A stretch of DNA of 64,000 nucleotides from NCBI RefSeq assembly GCF_035969385.1, contig NZ_JAYKKJ010000001.1:124001-188000 (forward strand), in the 5' to 3' direction. Below, piece by piece: positions 51,070 to 60,307 of the stretch (position 1 is the stretch's first letter; each line of letters starts with the position of its first letter). Under the pieces are notes generated by a model. It was not told where the DNA came from. It was given only the letters and a program-made list of their open reading frames with translations, and did not search any database. The DNA is from SELP01 sp035969385. GTDB lineage: Bacteria; Pseudomonadota; Alphaproteobacteria; Rhodobacterales; Rhodobacteraceae. Both the position numbers and the translations under genes were made by a program.

Positions 51070-52377
51070 ATGAGCAATACCAATCTCAGCTACGTCCGCA
51101 CCGAAATGCTGCCCCAGCAAGAACCGCCGCTGGCGGAAAAGGGGGTGTTCAAATGGATGCGGGAAAACCTGTTCAGCTCCGTTGTGAACACGTTGCTGAC
51201 AATCGCATCGCTGATCGTGATCTACGTCGTGGTCTCGACCCTCGCACCTTGGTTGCTGAATTCCGTCTGGGACGCAGACAGCTTGACCGAGTGCCGTGAA
51301 ATCCTTGCCGCCCATGAGGTTGAAGGACATGGCGGCGCCTGTTTCGCGGTTCTTGGCGATCGCTGGCACCAGCTCGTCTTTGGCTACTACCCGTCCGAGC
51401 TGTACTGGCGTCCCGCGCTTGCGCTGGCGATCTTCCTCGCCGGGCTTGCGCCGGTGCTGTTCACCGGCCTGTCGCGCAAGATGCTGATCCTGACGGCCCT
51501 TGCCCCCTTCGCGGCCTTCTGGCTGCTGTGGGGTGGGTCGATCTGGCTTCCTGTGACGGTGGCGCTGGGTTTCGTCCTTGGGTTTGTTGTGCTGAAGGTG
51601 CTGGCCCCCGTGATCGGAACGCTTGCAGGAACGGTCCTGACCATCCTTGTGCCGATCCTGTACTGGCTGTTCCTTGCCGGCCCCTTGGGCAGTGGGCTGG
51701 GCAACGCAGTCCCGATCGGGATCGAGTTCGTCGAATCCCGCGCCTTTGGGGGCTTTATGCTCTCGGCTGTGATCGGGCTTTCGGCCATCGTTCTGTCGCT
51801 GCCGCTTGGCATTCTTCTGGCACTTGCCCGCCAGTCGAACTTGCCGATCATCAAGTATACATCGGTTACTTTCATCGAGGTGATCCGGGGTATCCCGTTG
51901 ATCGTCTGGCTGTTCACGGCGCAGCTTCTTCTGAACTACTTCCTGCCGCCGGGGACCAACTTTGACCTGACCCTGCGGGTGATCATCATGGTGACCTTCT
52001 TCTCTTCGGCCTACATCGCCGAGGTGATCCGGGGCGGCCTGGCCGCCTTGCCGAAGGGACAATACGAAGGGGCCGACAGTCTCGGCCTGAACTACTGGCA
52101 GTCCATGCAGTTGATCGTCCTGCCGCAGGCGCTGAAGATTTCGATCCCTGGGATCGTGAACACCTTCATCGGCCTGTTCAAGGATACCACGCTCGTCGTG
52201 TTCATCGGCCTGTTCGACCCGCTTGGGATCGCGTCGGCCATCCGTGCCACCACGGATTGGAACGGCGTCTATTGGGAACTGTTCATCTTCATCGGCCTGA
52301 TGTTCTTCATCGCCTGCTTCAGCATGGGCCGTTACTCACTATTCCTGGAGAAGAAACTCCAGCGCGAACACCGTTAA
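51070..52377 (+). CDS. aapM: General L-amino-acid ABC transporter, permease AapM
   Basis: A 435-residue partner permease. TFIEVIRGIPLIVWLFTAQ and the EAA loop AEVIRGGLAALPKGQYEGAD are present, with extra N-terminal membrane segments as in AapM. It pairs with AapQ to form the translocation pore. It is followed by aapP after 12 bases. Confidence 0.95.
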   Translation: MSNTNLSYVRTEMLPQQEPPLAEKGVFKWMRENLFSSVVNTLLTIASLIVIYVVVSTLAPWLLNSVWDADSLTECREILAAHEVEGHGGACFAVLGDRWHQLVFGYYPSELYWRPALALAIFLAGLAPVLFTGLSRKMLILTALAPFAAFWLLWGGSIWLPVTVALGFVLGFVVLKVLAPVIGTLAGTVLTILVPILYWLFLAGPLGSGLGNAVPIGIEFVESRAFGGFMLSAVIGLSAIVLSLPLGILLALARQSNLPIIKYTSVTFIEVIRGIPLIVWLFTAQLLLNYFLPPGTNFDLTLRVIIMVTFFSSAYIAEVIRGGLAALPKGQYEGADSLGLNYWQSMQLIVLPQALKISIPGIVNTFIGLFKDTTLVVFIGLFDPLGIASAIRATTDWNGVYWELFIFIGLMFFIACFSMGRYSLFLEKKLQREHR

Positions 52378-52389
52378 GGGAGACCAGCA

Positions 52390-53181
52390 ATGTCTGAACT
52401 TGCTATCGAACGTGAAATCGACCGCAGCCACATGCAGGTCTCTGACGAGGTTGCGATCCAGATCACGAATATGAACAAGTGGTATGGAACGTTCCACGTC
52501 CTGCGGGATATCGACCTGACGGTCTACCGCGGCGAACGGATCGTGATTTGTGGCCCGTCCGGGTCTGGCAAATCCACGCTGATCCGCTGCATCAACCGGC
52601 TTGAGGAACATCAGGCCGGGCAGATTGTGGTGGATGGCACGGAATTGTCGTCGGACCTCAAGAACATCGACAAGATCCGGTCCGAGGTCGGCATGTGCTT
52701 TCAGCACTTCAACCTGTTTCCGCATCTGACGATCCTTGAGAACTGCACGCTGGCGCCGATCTGGGTCCGCAAGGTGCCGAAGAAGGAAGCCGAAGAAACG
52801 GCGATGCACTTCCTTGAAAAGGTGAAGATCCCCGATCAGGCGCTCAAATATCCCGGCCAGCTTTCGGGTGGTCAGCAGCAGCGTGTGGCCATCGCCCGGT
52901 CGCTGTGCATGAAGCCGCGGATCATGCTGTTCGACGAACCGACCTCGGCGCTTGACCCCGAGATGATCAAGGAGGTTCTCGACACCATGATCGAACTGGC
53001 CGAGGAAGGCATGACCATGCTGTGCGTCACGCACGAGATGGGCTTTGCCCGGCAGGTGGCGAACCGCGTGATCTTTATGGATCAGGGCCAGATCGTCGAA
53101 CAGAACGAGCCGGAATCCTTCTTCAACAACCCGCAGTCGGACCGGACCAAGCTGTTCCTCAGCCAGATCCTGGGTCACTAA
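52390..53181 (+). CDS. aapP: General L-amino-acid ABC transporter, ATPase AapP
   Basis: A 263-residue ABC ATPase. Walker A GPSGSGKST is at residues 55-63, followed by the Q-loop MCFQHFNLFPHLT, signature LSGGQQQRVAIAR, Walker B IMLFDEPTSALDPE and switch His VTHEMGFA. It energises amino-acid import by AapJQM. A terminator follows. Confidence 0.96.
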   Translation: MSELAIEREIDRSHMQVSDEVAIQITNMNKWYGTFHVLRDIDLTVYRGERIVICGPSGSGKSTLIRCINRLEEHQAGQIVVDGTELSSDLKNIDKIRSEVGMCFQHFNLFPHLTILENCTLAPIWVRKVPKKEAEETAMHFLEKVKIPDQALKYPGQLSGGQQQRVAIARSLCMKPRIMLFDEPTSALDPEMIKEVLDTMIELAEEGMTMLCVTHEMGFARQVANRVIFMDQGQIVEQNEPESFFNNPQSDRTKLFLSQILGH

Positions 53182-53201
53182 GCGATTGCAATGAGCGACA
53201 A

Positions 53202-53231
53202 GGGCGGGCCGTCTGGCCCGCCCTTTTTCGT
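53202..53231 (+). terminator. Intrinsic terminator after aapP
   Basis: AAGGGCGGGCC and GGCCCGCCCTT with GTCT loop and TTTTT. It lies in the convergent gap with sixA and may serve both strands. Confidence 0.9.
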
Positions 53232-53235
53232 TGTC

Positions 53236-53742
53236 CTAACCAATCAGGTCACGGGGGGTCGTGAAATCCACCACCTGCCCGGTGCCGGGGCGCACATCGG
53301 CCCAGCTGTCTGCGTCAAAGTCAAAGATGGCCGTCGCCGCGGTTGGATAGTCGAAGAACCGGGGATGGGCCGGGGGCGTAGCCGGCAGGCCAGAGGCGAA
53401 ATCCCCGATACCCGGATTGTGCCCAACCATCAGGACCGTATCGGCCCCGGCCATGGCCAGCGTTGCCAGCATCCGGGTTGCGGGCGCATGGTAGAGCCGG
53501 TGGAAATACTCCTCCCCAGGCGGGTCGGGCAGTTCCGCCGCGATCAGCGCCCAGGTTTCGGCCGTTCGCGCGGCATCGGAACACAGCACTTCCCGCGGCA
53601 GGTAGCCATTGCTGGCCAGCCATTTGCCGATCGCTGTGGCCGAGGCCCGGCCGCGTGCATTCAGCACCCGTGCATGGTCTTCGGCAAAGGGATCGTCCCA
53701 GCTTGATTTCGCGTGGCGGGTCAGGATCAGGCGCAGGGTCAT
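53236..53742 (-). CDS. SixA-type histidine phosphatase
   Basis: A 168-residue protein with the phosphohistidine catalytic motif LILTRHAKSSWDDP (His10) and the second histidine in VLMVGHNPGIGDFA. SixA removes phosphate from phosphohistidine proteins such as ArcB HPt in E. coli; the target here is unknown. ATG 53742 gives the family N-terminus and overlaps the stop of the upstream gene (ATGA), while an extension to 53877 does not fit. Confidence 0.87.
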   Translation of the reverse strand: MTLRLILTRHAKSSWDDPFAEDHARVLNARGRASATAIGKWLASNGYLPREVLCSDAARTAETWALIAAELPDPPGEEYFHRLYHAPATRMLATLAMAGADTVLMVGHNPGIGDFASGLPATPPAHPRFFDYPTAATAIFDFDADSWADVRPGTGQVVDFTTPRDLIG

Positions 53743-54377
53743 CGGTGAAACCGTCCCATATGATAAGCGGATTGTTCGGGGAGCCGCCGGTCCTGCCCAA
53801 CCGGGCAGGCGCGGCGCACAAGGCAGCCCCGGGTCAGGCAGTTCGCCCCCTCTGCCGCGTCCAGATGCGTGTGACATGCAGGCACGTCATAGCCCGCGTC
53901 CGTCAGGGCGCCCACGGGGCAGGCGGCAAGGCAGGGCTGCGTGCAGGTATCGCAGGGCCGGGTTTCGGAGACGGCGGGCAGGGCATGGGGCAGGGCGATG
54001 GCGCCCCGAAAGGAAATGAACAAGCCCGCCACGTCGTGGACCAGCAGGTTTACCGGCGAGGCCCAGCAGCGCCCGCTTTGCAGCGCCCATGTGAAGAAGG
54101 GCGCATAGGGCGGCCCGTCGCTGGGGAAGATCGCAGTGCCACCAAGCGTCTGCGACAGACTGCCGATGATCCGCTTGGACCAGCGGTCAATCGGGTCGGC
54201 CTGCCCGTCCTGCCATTCGGTGCTGTCGGTTATCCCGGGCCAGAAGGCGGGTTCGTCCGGGGCCAGAAGGATCAGGCTTTGCGTGCCCTTGGGCAGAGAC
54301 CCGACCCCGGTCACGACCCCGGCCACCATCAGGTGGTTGCGGGCAGCCAGGGCCTCGATCTCGGCCAGCGGGGTCAT
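53739..54377 (-). CDS. Ferredoxin-like 4Fe-4S protein (QueG-like C-terminus)
   Basis: A 212-residue soluble protein whose C-terminal third carries CDTCTQPCLAACPVGAL and, further on, NCLTRGCLVRRACPVG, giving cysteines for two Fe-S clusters in a ferredoxin arrangement. The N-terminal two thirds have no motif I can name. The layout resembles epoxyqueuosine-reductase-type proteins but is too short to be QueG. It is coupled by ATGA overlaps to argB upstream and sixA downstream. Confidence 0.72.
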   Translation of the reverse strand: MTPLAEIEALAARNHLMVAGVVTGVGSLPKGTQSLILLAPDEPAFWPGITDSTEWQDGQADPIDRWSKRIIGSLSQTLGGTAIFPSDGPPYAPFFTWALQSGRCWASPVNLLVHDVAGLFISFRGAIALPHALPAVSETRPCDTCTQPCLAACPVGALTDAGYDVPACHTHLDAAEGANCLTRGCLVRRACPVGQDRRLPEQSAYHMGRFHR

Positions 54378-55252
54378 CACCGGCGGGGCTTTACGCTTGG
54401 TTCCGTGGACCGGATGATCGACCCGGCGCCGTGTTCGGTGAACAGTTCAAGCAGCGAGGCATTGGGCAGTCGCCCGTCAAGGATGACCACGGCGCGCACG
54501 CCGTCTTCGATCGCCTTGAGCGCGGTTTCGGTCTTGGGGATCATGCCGCCCGCGATCACGCCCTTGGCGGTCATGTCGCGCACCTGATCGGGGGTCAGCT
54601 GGGTCACCACCTCGCCGCTGTCGTCCTTCACACCCGCGACGTCCGTCAAAAGCAGAAGACGGTCTGCTTTCAACGCCCCGGCAATGGCACCGGCGGCGGT
54701 GTCACCGTTGACGTTGAAGGTTTCATTGTCGGCCATACCGGTGGCGACGGGGGCAACGACCGGGATGATCCCAGCATTGAAGAGGTCACGCAGCACCTGA
54801 ACGTTCATTTCCACAGGGCGCCCGACAAACCCCAGTTCCGGATCATCGGCCTCGCACACGATCATGTCGTCGTCCTTGCCAGACAGGCCCACGGCGCGGC
54901 CACCCTGATCGTTGATGGCCTGCACGATGCGCTTGTTCACAAGGCCGGACAGGACCATCTCAACCACTTCAACGGTGGCCTTGTCGGTGACGCGCTTGCC
55001 CCGCACAAAGTTCGATTCGATCCCCAGTTTGCCCAGAAGATCGTTGATCATCGGGCCGCCACCGTGGACGACGACCGGGTTCACGCCGACCTGTCGCATC
55101 AGCACGATGTCACGGGCAAAATCAGCCATGGCCTTGTCGTCGCCCATGGCGTTGCCGCCGAATTTGATGACGACGACCGCGCCGGAATAGCGCTGCAAAT
55201 AGGGCAGCGCTTCGGAAAGGGTGCGGGCGGTGGCGATCCAGTCACGGTTCAT
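54377..55252 (-). CDS. argB: Acetylglutamate kinase
   Basis: A 291-residue enzyme that phosphorylates N-acetyl-L-glutamate, the second step of arginine synthesis. VVIKFGGNAMGDD (catalytic Lys), VVHGGGPMINDLLGKLGI and the arginine-feedback-type N-terminal helix are present, so it is probably the hexameric, arginine-sensitive form. ATG 55252 follows GAGGACG; an in-frame GTG at 55267 is less likely. The gene is downstream of engB on the same strand. Confidence 0.95.
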   Translation of the reverse strand: MNRDWIATARTLSEALPYLQRYSGAVVVIKFGGNAMGDDKAMADFARDIVLMRQVGVNPVVVHGGGPMINDLLGKLGIESNFVRGKRVTDKATVEVVEMVLSGLVNKRIVQAINDQGGRAVGLSGKDDDMIVCEADDPELGFVGRPVEMNVQVLRDLFNAGIIPVVAPVATGMADNETFNVNGDTAAGAIAGALKADRLLLLTDVAGVKDDSGEVVTQLTPDQVRDMTAKGVIAGGMIPKTETALKAIEDGVRAVVILDGRLPNASLLELFTEHGAGSIIRSTEPSVKPRR

Positions 55253-55291
55253 GTTCTGCGTCCTCACGGGCGTCTTGTCCTTGTTCCTGCG

Positions 55292-55942
55292 CTAGTCCAG
55301 CGCGGCGATGATAGCGCGAAGCGTCTCGATCCCATCGCCTTTTTCCGAACTCGTCAGGACGATTTCGGGATAGGCGGCGGGATGGCGGTTCAGGGCCGCG
55401 CGGGTCTTGGTCAGGCTGGCATCCAGTTCCGATTTACGGACCTTGTCGGTCTTGGTCAGCACCGCCTGAAAGGCCACGGCGGATTTGTCCAGCAGGCTCA
55501 TGATCTCTTCATCGACGGGCTTTACCCCGTGCCGTGCGTCGATCAGGACGAAGGCGCGGCGCAGGGTCGGCCGGCCCGACAGGTAGGATTTCAAAAGCCG
55601 CTGCCATTTTTCGACAACGGCCACCGGCGCATTGGCAAAGCCATAGCCGGGAAGGTCCACCAGATACCGTTCGTCGCCCAGCCCGAAAAAGTTGATCTCT
55701 TGCGTGCGGCCCGGCGTGTTCGATGCCCGCGCCAGTCCCTTGCGCCCGGTCAGCGCGTTGATCAGCGACGATTTCCCGACGTTGGATCGCCCGGCAAAGC
55801 AGAACTCGATCCTATCGGCCGGGGGCATCCCGGACATGGCCACGACACCTTTCAGGAAATCGCAGGGCCCGGCGAACAGCTTGCGCCCGGTTTCCAGTGC
55901 GGCATCGCTTGGGGTTTCCACCTCGGGAAAGGGGAGTTGCAT
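55292..55942 (-). CDS. engB: Ribosome biogenesis GTPase EngB (YihA/YsxC)
   Basis: A 216-residue GTPase needed for 50S assembly. G1 GRSNVGKSS, G2 TPGRT, G3 DLPGYGFA and G4 TKTDK are all present. ATG 55942 lies ten bases after GGAGG, while TTG 55948 is too close. It begins two bases after the MOSC gene stop. Confidence 0.95.
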   Translation of the reverse strand: MQLPFPEVETPSDAALETGRKLFAGPCDFLKGVVAMSGMPPADRIEFCFAGRSNVGKSSLINALTGRKGLARASNTPGRTQEINFFGLGDERYLVDLPGYGFANAPVAVVEKWQRLLKSYLSGRPTLRRAFVLIDARHGVKPVDEEIMSLLDKSAVAFQAVLTKTDKVRKSELDASLTKTRAALNRHPAAYPEIVLTSSEKGDGIETLRAIIAALD

Positions 55943-55944
55943 GG

Positions 55945-56700
55945 TCAAAGAACCTCCAGCGGGTCGCCAACCCGGATGTCGCCACCCGTGGTGACCTCGG
56001 CATAGACCCCGAAATTACGGTGGCCCCAGCCGTCTTCCAATGTGCCCAGCGTATCGGTATCGCGCTTGCCCGTCACGGGGTTCGCGGCGGTGTGCAGGCA
56101 GCGCACCACCTCTTCGCGGATGGTCAGGACCGCGGCGCCGATCCGGATGCTTTTCCCGATCCACTCTCGTTCTTCCCATGGGGCAAGCCCGTCAACCCAG
56201 ATGTTGCCGCGCCAACGCTCTTCTTCGATCGGGCGGCCCAACCGCTGTGACACGGCCCGGTGTGAGGCCCGGTTCATAATCGTGACCGATGGGAAATCGG
56301 TATCTGTCCAGCCGCGGCCGCCCTTGCTGCGGACAATGGCAACCGGGCGCGCCCGGTCAGCGGGACACAGCGGCGCGGTCCAGGCGGTAAGGGTGCTGCT
56401 GGCGCCGAGCGCGTCGGGATCAAAAGTAAGGCTGCCAAGGTCCTGATGGGTCAACGTGATCTGCCCGGTGGCTTCGTCGAACTGGGCGGTGATCCCGGCC
56501 AGGCCCGGGGTCCGGGTGCCGATCATGAAATTCTGACAGGAGATCCAGCCGCTTTCGGGGTCGTCGCGCGTGTTGTCATGGGTCACGGCCCATGTCCTGT
56601 CCCAGGGCATGGCCTGACCGGCGGTCAGACTGACGCCGGTCAGGGGCTCGCGCCCATGGCTCTTGATCGGGTGCCGCCACAGCGCGGCGACAGCCGCCAT
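55945..56700 (-). CDS. MOSC domain protein
   Basis: A 251-residue protein with the MOSC N-terminal barrel (ALWRHPIKSHGREPLTGV) and MOSC core ending in VVRCLHTAANPVTGKRDTDT. The conserved Cys of molybdenum-cofactor sulfurase C-termini and mARC/YcbX proteins is in this last segment, so a Mo-cofactor-dependent reduction or sulfur-transfer role is inferred. ATG 56700 overlaps the yidC stop codon (ATGA). Confidence 0.86.
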   Translation of the reverse strand: MAAVAALWRHPIKSHGREPLTGVSLTAGQAMPWDRTWAVTHDNTRDDPESGWISCQNFMIGTRTPGLAGITAQFDEATGQITLTHQDLGSLTFDPDALGASSTLTAWTAPLCPADRARPVAIVRSKGGRGWTDTDFPSVTIMNRASHRAVSQRLGRPIEEERWRGNIWVDGLAPWEEREWIGKSIRIGAAVLTIREEVVRCLHTAANPVTGKRDTDTLGTLEDGWGHRNFGVYAEVTTGGDIRVGDPLEVL

Positions 56701-58544
56701 CACTTGTCGCCCGGCTTCTTGGTGCTGTTCGCCGCCGCCTGCGCCGGCTTGCGGCGGAAGCTGGCGATGATGTTGCCGAAGACGTCAGGCTTATGCCCGT
56801 GGCTGCGCATGATCGTGTATTGCTGGATGAAGGTGATCACGTTGTTGGTGATCCAGTACAGGACAAGCCCGCTGGCAAAGCTGCCCAGCATGAACATGAA
56901 GACCCAGGGCATCCAGGCGAAGATCATCTTTTGCGTCGGATCGGTGGGCGCCGGGTTCAGTTTCTGCTGAAGCCACATGGACACACCCAGCAGGATCGGC
57001 AGGATGCCAAGGCTGAAGATTTCAAGGAACCCAAGGTTCGGCACGCTGTAGGGCAGGATGCCGAACAGGTTGAAGATGGTCGACGGATCGGGCGCGGACA
57101 GGTCCTTGATCCAGCCCACCCAGGCCGCCTGGCGGATCTCGATGGTGTTGAAGATCACCTTGTAAAGCGAGAAGAAGATCGGGATCTGGATCAGGATCGG
57201 CAGGCAGCCCGAGGCCGGGTTCACCTTGTTGTCCTTATACAGTTTCATCATCCCCTGCTGCATGGCCTGCCGGTCTTCGCCAGCGCGTTCCTTCAGCTTC
57301 TCCATCTCGGGCTGAAGTTCCTTCATCCGCGCCATGGAGACGTAGGATTTATAGGCCAGCGGCAGCACGATGATCTTCAGCACAAGGGTCAGCGCCATGA
57401 TCGCCCAACCCATGTTGCCGATCAGCCCGTTCAGCCAGTGCAACACGGCGAAAATCGGTTTCGTCAGGAAGAAGAACCAGCCCCAGTCGATGGCGTCGAT
57501 GAAGCCACGTACGCCTTCTTCGCTTTGGTAGTGGCGAATGGTTTCCCATTCCTTGGCCCCGACAAACAGGCGGGTCGCAACGGATGCAGATGCGCCAGCC
57601 TCAACCGCCTCGACCGGCATGACGGCCTCTGCCTGGAACAGTTCCCGGCCCTCGAAATAGCGAGAGTTGGATTGGAACGGCGTGCCTTGCGCCGGGATCA
57701 GTGTGGTCAGCCAATAGTGGTCGGTATAGCCGATCCAGCCGTCCTCGGCGACCTCGATCCGCTCCATCTGGCTGCCGTTCACTTCGGAATAGTCTTCGAT
57801 GTTGCTGTATTTCTGGATGTCGAGCGTGCCGTCGGAAAGGCGCACAAGGCCTTCGTGCACGACAAAGATGCCGGTCAGGTTGTCCGGGCGCGTCACACGG
57901 CGGATCAGCCCGTAGGGCCGCAGGCTGGCCGCCGCGCCGCTGGCGTTCTCGACATCCTGCGTGATGGTGAACATGAACTGATCGTCGATCTCATAGGTCT
58001 GGCGGAAGATCAGCCCGGCGCCGTTGTCCCAGATCAGCGTCACGGGGCTGTCCGGGGTCAGGGTGTCGCCGCTTTCAAGGGTCCAGAGCGTATCGGGGGT
58101 GGGCACGGCAGAGCCGTCCACGCCATCGACCGCGGCCCACCCGAAGGCGGTGTAATAGGCGTCATTTTCGCCCACCGGTTTCAGCAGGCGGACAGTGTCA
58201 GAGTTTGGGTCCAGTGTTTCGCGGTATTGCGACAGGTAGACGTCGTCGATCCGGCCGCCAAGAAGCGAGATAGAGCCAGTCATCTCGGGCGTTTCGATCG
58301 CGATGCGCGCGGCTTCGGCACCGGCCGTCTCCGCTGCTGCCGGTTCGGTCCCGGGGCTGGTGCCGGCCTCGGCGCTGGCCGTCGGGGTCAGGGCATCGCC
58401 CGCATCCGGGGTGACGGTGACACTGGCCGCATCCTCTCCGGTCGGGGTGACCGGGGTTTCCGGGGGAAACAGCCAGAACCAGACAAGGATTACGAGGAAG
58501 CTGAGCCCGGTTGCGAGGATGAGGTTCTTGTTCTGATCGTCCAT
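56700..58544 (-). CDS. yidC: Membrane protein insertase YidC
   Basis: About 614 residues, the Gram-negative form. It has an N-terminal membrane anchor (LILATGLSFLVILVWFWLF), a disordered Thr/Ala/Glu-rich linker, the large periplasmic beta domain, and five C-terminal membrane segments with YKSYVSMARMKELQPEMEKL as the coiled cytoplasmic loop. It inserts membrane proteins alone or with SecYEG. The start MDDQNKNLIL at 58544 is the family start; ATG 58556 is four codons upstream. It is separated from the yidD-rnpA-rpmH end by about 5 kb of other genes. Confidence 0.95.
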   Translation of the reverse strand: MDDQNKNLILATGLSFLVILVWFWLFPPETPVTPTGEDAASVTVTPDAGDALTPTASAEAGTSPGTEPAAAETAGAEAARIAIETPEMTGSISLLGGRIDDVYLSQYRETLDPNSDTVRLLKPVGENDAYYTAFGWAAVDGVDGSAVPTPDTLWTLESGDTLTPDSPVTLIWDNGAGLIFRQTYEIDDQFMFTITQDVENASGAAASLRPYGLIRRVTRPDNLTGIFVVHEGLVRLSDGTLDIQKYSNIEDYSEVNGSQMERIEVAEDGWIGYTDHYWLTTLIPAQGTPFQSNSRYFEGRELFQAEAVMPVEAVEAGASASVATRLFVGAKEWETIRHYQSEEGVRGFIDAIDWGWFFFLTKPIFAVLHWLNGLIGNMGWAIMALTLVLKIIVLPLAYKSYVSMARMKELQPEMEKLKERAGEDRQAMQQGMMKLYKDNKVNPASGCLPILIQIPIFFSLYKVIFNTIEIRQAAWVGWIKDLSAPDPSTIFNLFGILPYSVPNLGFLEIFSLGILPILLGVSMWLQQKLNPAPTDPTQKMIFAWMPWVFMFMLGSFASGLVLYWITNNVITFIQQYTIMRSHGHKPDVFGNIIASFRRKPAQAAANSTKKPGDK

Positions 58545-58716
58545 CAAAGCCGCCATAAGGTATGGATAGGTCAGGCCGGTTCAACAGGCCGGAACCCCAA
58601 AGGTCAAGCGGTTTTCAGGGAAATCGGGGGCAAATGCCCCGGGGGCGGCGTTTGGACGCCGGACGGGCATCCGGCACCGGCGCGGGCCGCACGCAGCGCG
58701 GACGCTGGTGGCGAAA

Positions 58717-60243
58717 TCAGATCGCTTTGCGGCGAAAGGGAATCGCCCCCGACAGGCGTGCGCTGTGGCCGGAAATCCAGGCATCGACGTCTTCGGGGGG
58801 AAGCGGGCGGGCAATCCCGAAGCCCTGCAGGTGGCCGCAGCCCAGCTTGGCCAGCATCGCTTGTTCTTCGGGGGTTTCGACCCCCTCCGCCAAGGTATCA
58901 AGCCCCAGCCTTTCGGCCATGGTCAGGATCGCAGAGACCATTTTCTGCTGCTCGGGGTCAGCGTCGATATTCGTGATGAAGGACCGGTCAATCTTGATCC
59001 GTTCGATCGAAAAGTTCCGGATCGAAGTGATGGAGGCATGGCCGGTTCCGAAATCGTCGAGGTCGAGGCTGCAGCCAAGGCGCGACAGGGACTTCAGGTT
59101 GCGGAGCACGATATCTTCGGCATGGTTCGCGACGACGGTTTCCAGCACCTCGATTGCCAGCCGTTCGGCCTGCAGGTTGAAGCGGTCCAGTTCCCAGGCG
59201 ATCCTGTCGACCAGTCGCGGATCGCGCAATTCCTCGTTCGAGAAATTGACGCCGACGCGGGGAATGTTGAACCCTGCCTCGTCCCAGCGGCGCAGCGCGG
59301 TCAGGGCGTCGTAGACCATGATTTCGCCCAGCTTGTCCATCAGCCCCGCTTGTTGCAATGCGGGCAGGAATTCGACCGGCGGGATCAACCCGCGTCCGGG
59401 GTGTTGCCATCTTGCGAGAGTCTCAAAGCCGGTTATGGCCCCGGTGCGGGACGAAACCTGGGGCTGGAAAAAGGCACGGATTTCGCCGCGCTCCATTGCG
59501 GCGGCGACATGATCGGTAAGTTCGTTGCGGCTGCTGATCCGGCTTTGCATCGCTTCGGAAAAACTGCGAATGGCGCCGGGGGCATAGCGCTGCGCCTCGA
59601 TCAGGGCGCTTGTTGCGCTTTGCAGGAGGTTCTCGGGCGTCGGGTTGGACAGCCGCGATGCAAGGCTGAACCCTATGGAAGCGGTGACATAAACGTTGGC
59701 GCCGTCGATGGCGATCGGTTGGGCGACGGCCTGTTGCACCCGCGCGGACAGCTGGATTGCAACCTCAAGGTCAAGGCGCCGGACCGGGCAAAGCGCGATC
59801 GCGAATGTCGGCCCTTCCAGGCGCGCGGCAAGATCCGTATCGCGCAGCACCGAAGTAACCCGGTCGGCGGTTTCGCGAAGGATGCGTTCGATCGCCGCCC
59901 GATCGTGCCTTTCTTCCAAGAGCTTGAACCGGTCGATTTCCAGAACGAGCGCACCCGTCACCCGCCCGGTTTTCGCGCCACGGTCCAACCCGTTCCTGAG
60001 CTTGTCGATGATTGCTTCGCGTTGAGCCAGCCCTGTGACCTTGTCGATTGCGCCGCTGGAAAGCGCCAGATCCGATGGGGCAGCCACGGCCAGAAGGATC
60101 GGCACCACGACCGCCGCCACCGCCACGCCCGCAGGTCCGGCCGCCAGATAGGCCCCAAGAAACGTCAGGGGTAGGAATGCGAGTAGATGGGGACGACGCA
60201 GCGCGCGAAGGGGGAATAACAGGTTTGAAGCAGGGCTTGCCAT
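58717..60243 (-). CDS. c-di-GMP phosphodiesterase with degenerate GGDEF domain
   Basis: A 508-residue protein. Two hydrophobic segments (about residues 20-55) anchor it, followed by a GGDEF-fold domain whose active-site motif reads EGPTF (143-147) instead of GG[DE]EF, so it cannot make c-di-GMP. The EAL domain retains its residues: ETL at 274-276 for EAL, Asn333, Glu365, the DDFGTG loop (Asp396, Asp397), Lys418, and EGVET at 453. It is thus predicted to hydrolyse c-di-GMP to pGpG, with the GGDEF part as possible GTP sensor. It stands alone, about 170 bases upstream of yidC. Confidence 0.9.
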   Translation of the reverse strand: MASPASNLLFPLRALRRPHLLAFLPLTFLGAYLAAGPAGVAVAAVVVPILLAVAAPSDLALSSGAIDKVTGLAQREAIIDKLRNGLDRGAKTGRVTGALVLEIDRFKLLEERHDRAAIERILRETADRVTSVLRDTDLAARLEGPTFAIALCPVRRLDLEVAIQLSARVQQAVAQPIAIDGANVYVTASIGFSLASRLSNPTPENLLQSATSALIEAQRYAPGAIRSFSEAMQSRISSRNELTDHVAAAMERGEIRAFFQPQVSSRTGAITGFETLARWQHPGRGLIPPVEFLPALQQAGLMDKLGEIMVYDALTALRRWDEAGFNIPRVGVNFSNEELRDPRLVDRIAWELDRFNLQAERLAIEVLETVVANHAEDIVLRNLKSLSRLGCSLDLDDFGTGHASITSIRNFSIERIKIDRSFITNIDADPEQQKMVSAILTMAERLGLDTLAEGVETPEEQAMLAKLGCGHLQGFGIARPLPPEDVDAWISGHSARLSGAIPFRRKAI

Positions 60244-60307
60244 TGTTCGGCCTTTTCGGGTCGGTCGTGATTACCTGAACCCTAGGGGCCGAAAACTGAG
60301 GGGTCTG

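Noticed and set aside
54431..56005. 524-codon plus-strand ORF across argB and engB
   Set aside because: It is the antisense shadow of argB and engB, whose motifs are complete on the minus strand.
56793..58976. 727-codon plus-strand ORF across yidC
   Set aside because: Low-complexity His/Gln/Arg/Gly-rich product opposite a complete YidC; a shadow.
58708..60174. 488-codon plus-strand ORF opposite the EAL protein
   Set aside because: The minus strand has conserved EAL residues; the plus-strand product has no domain.
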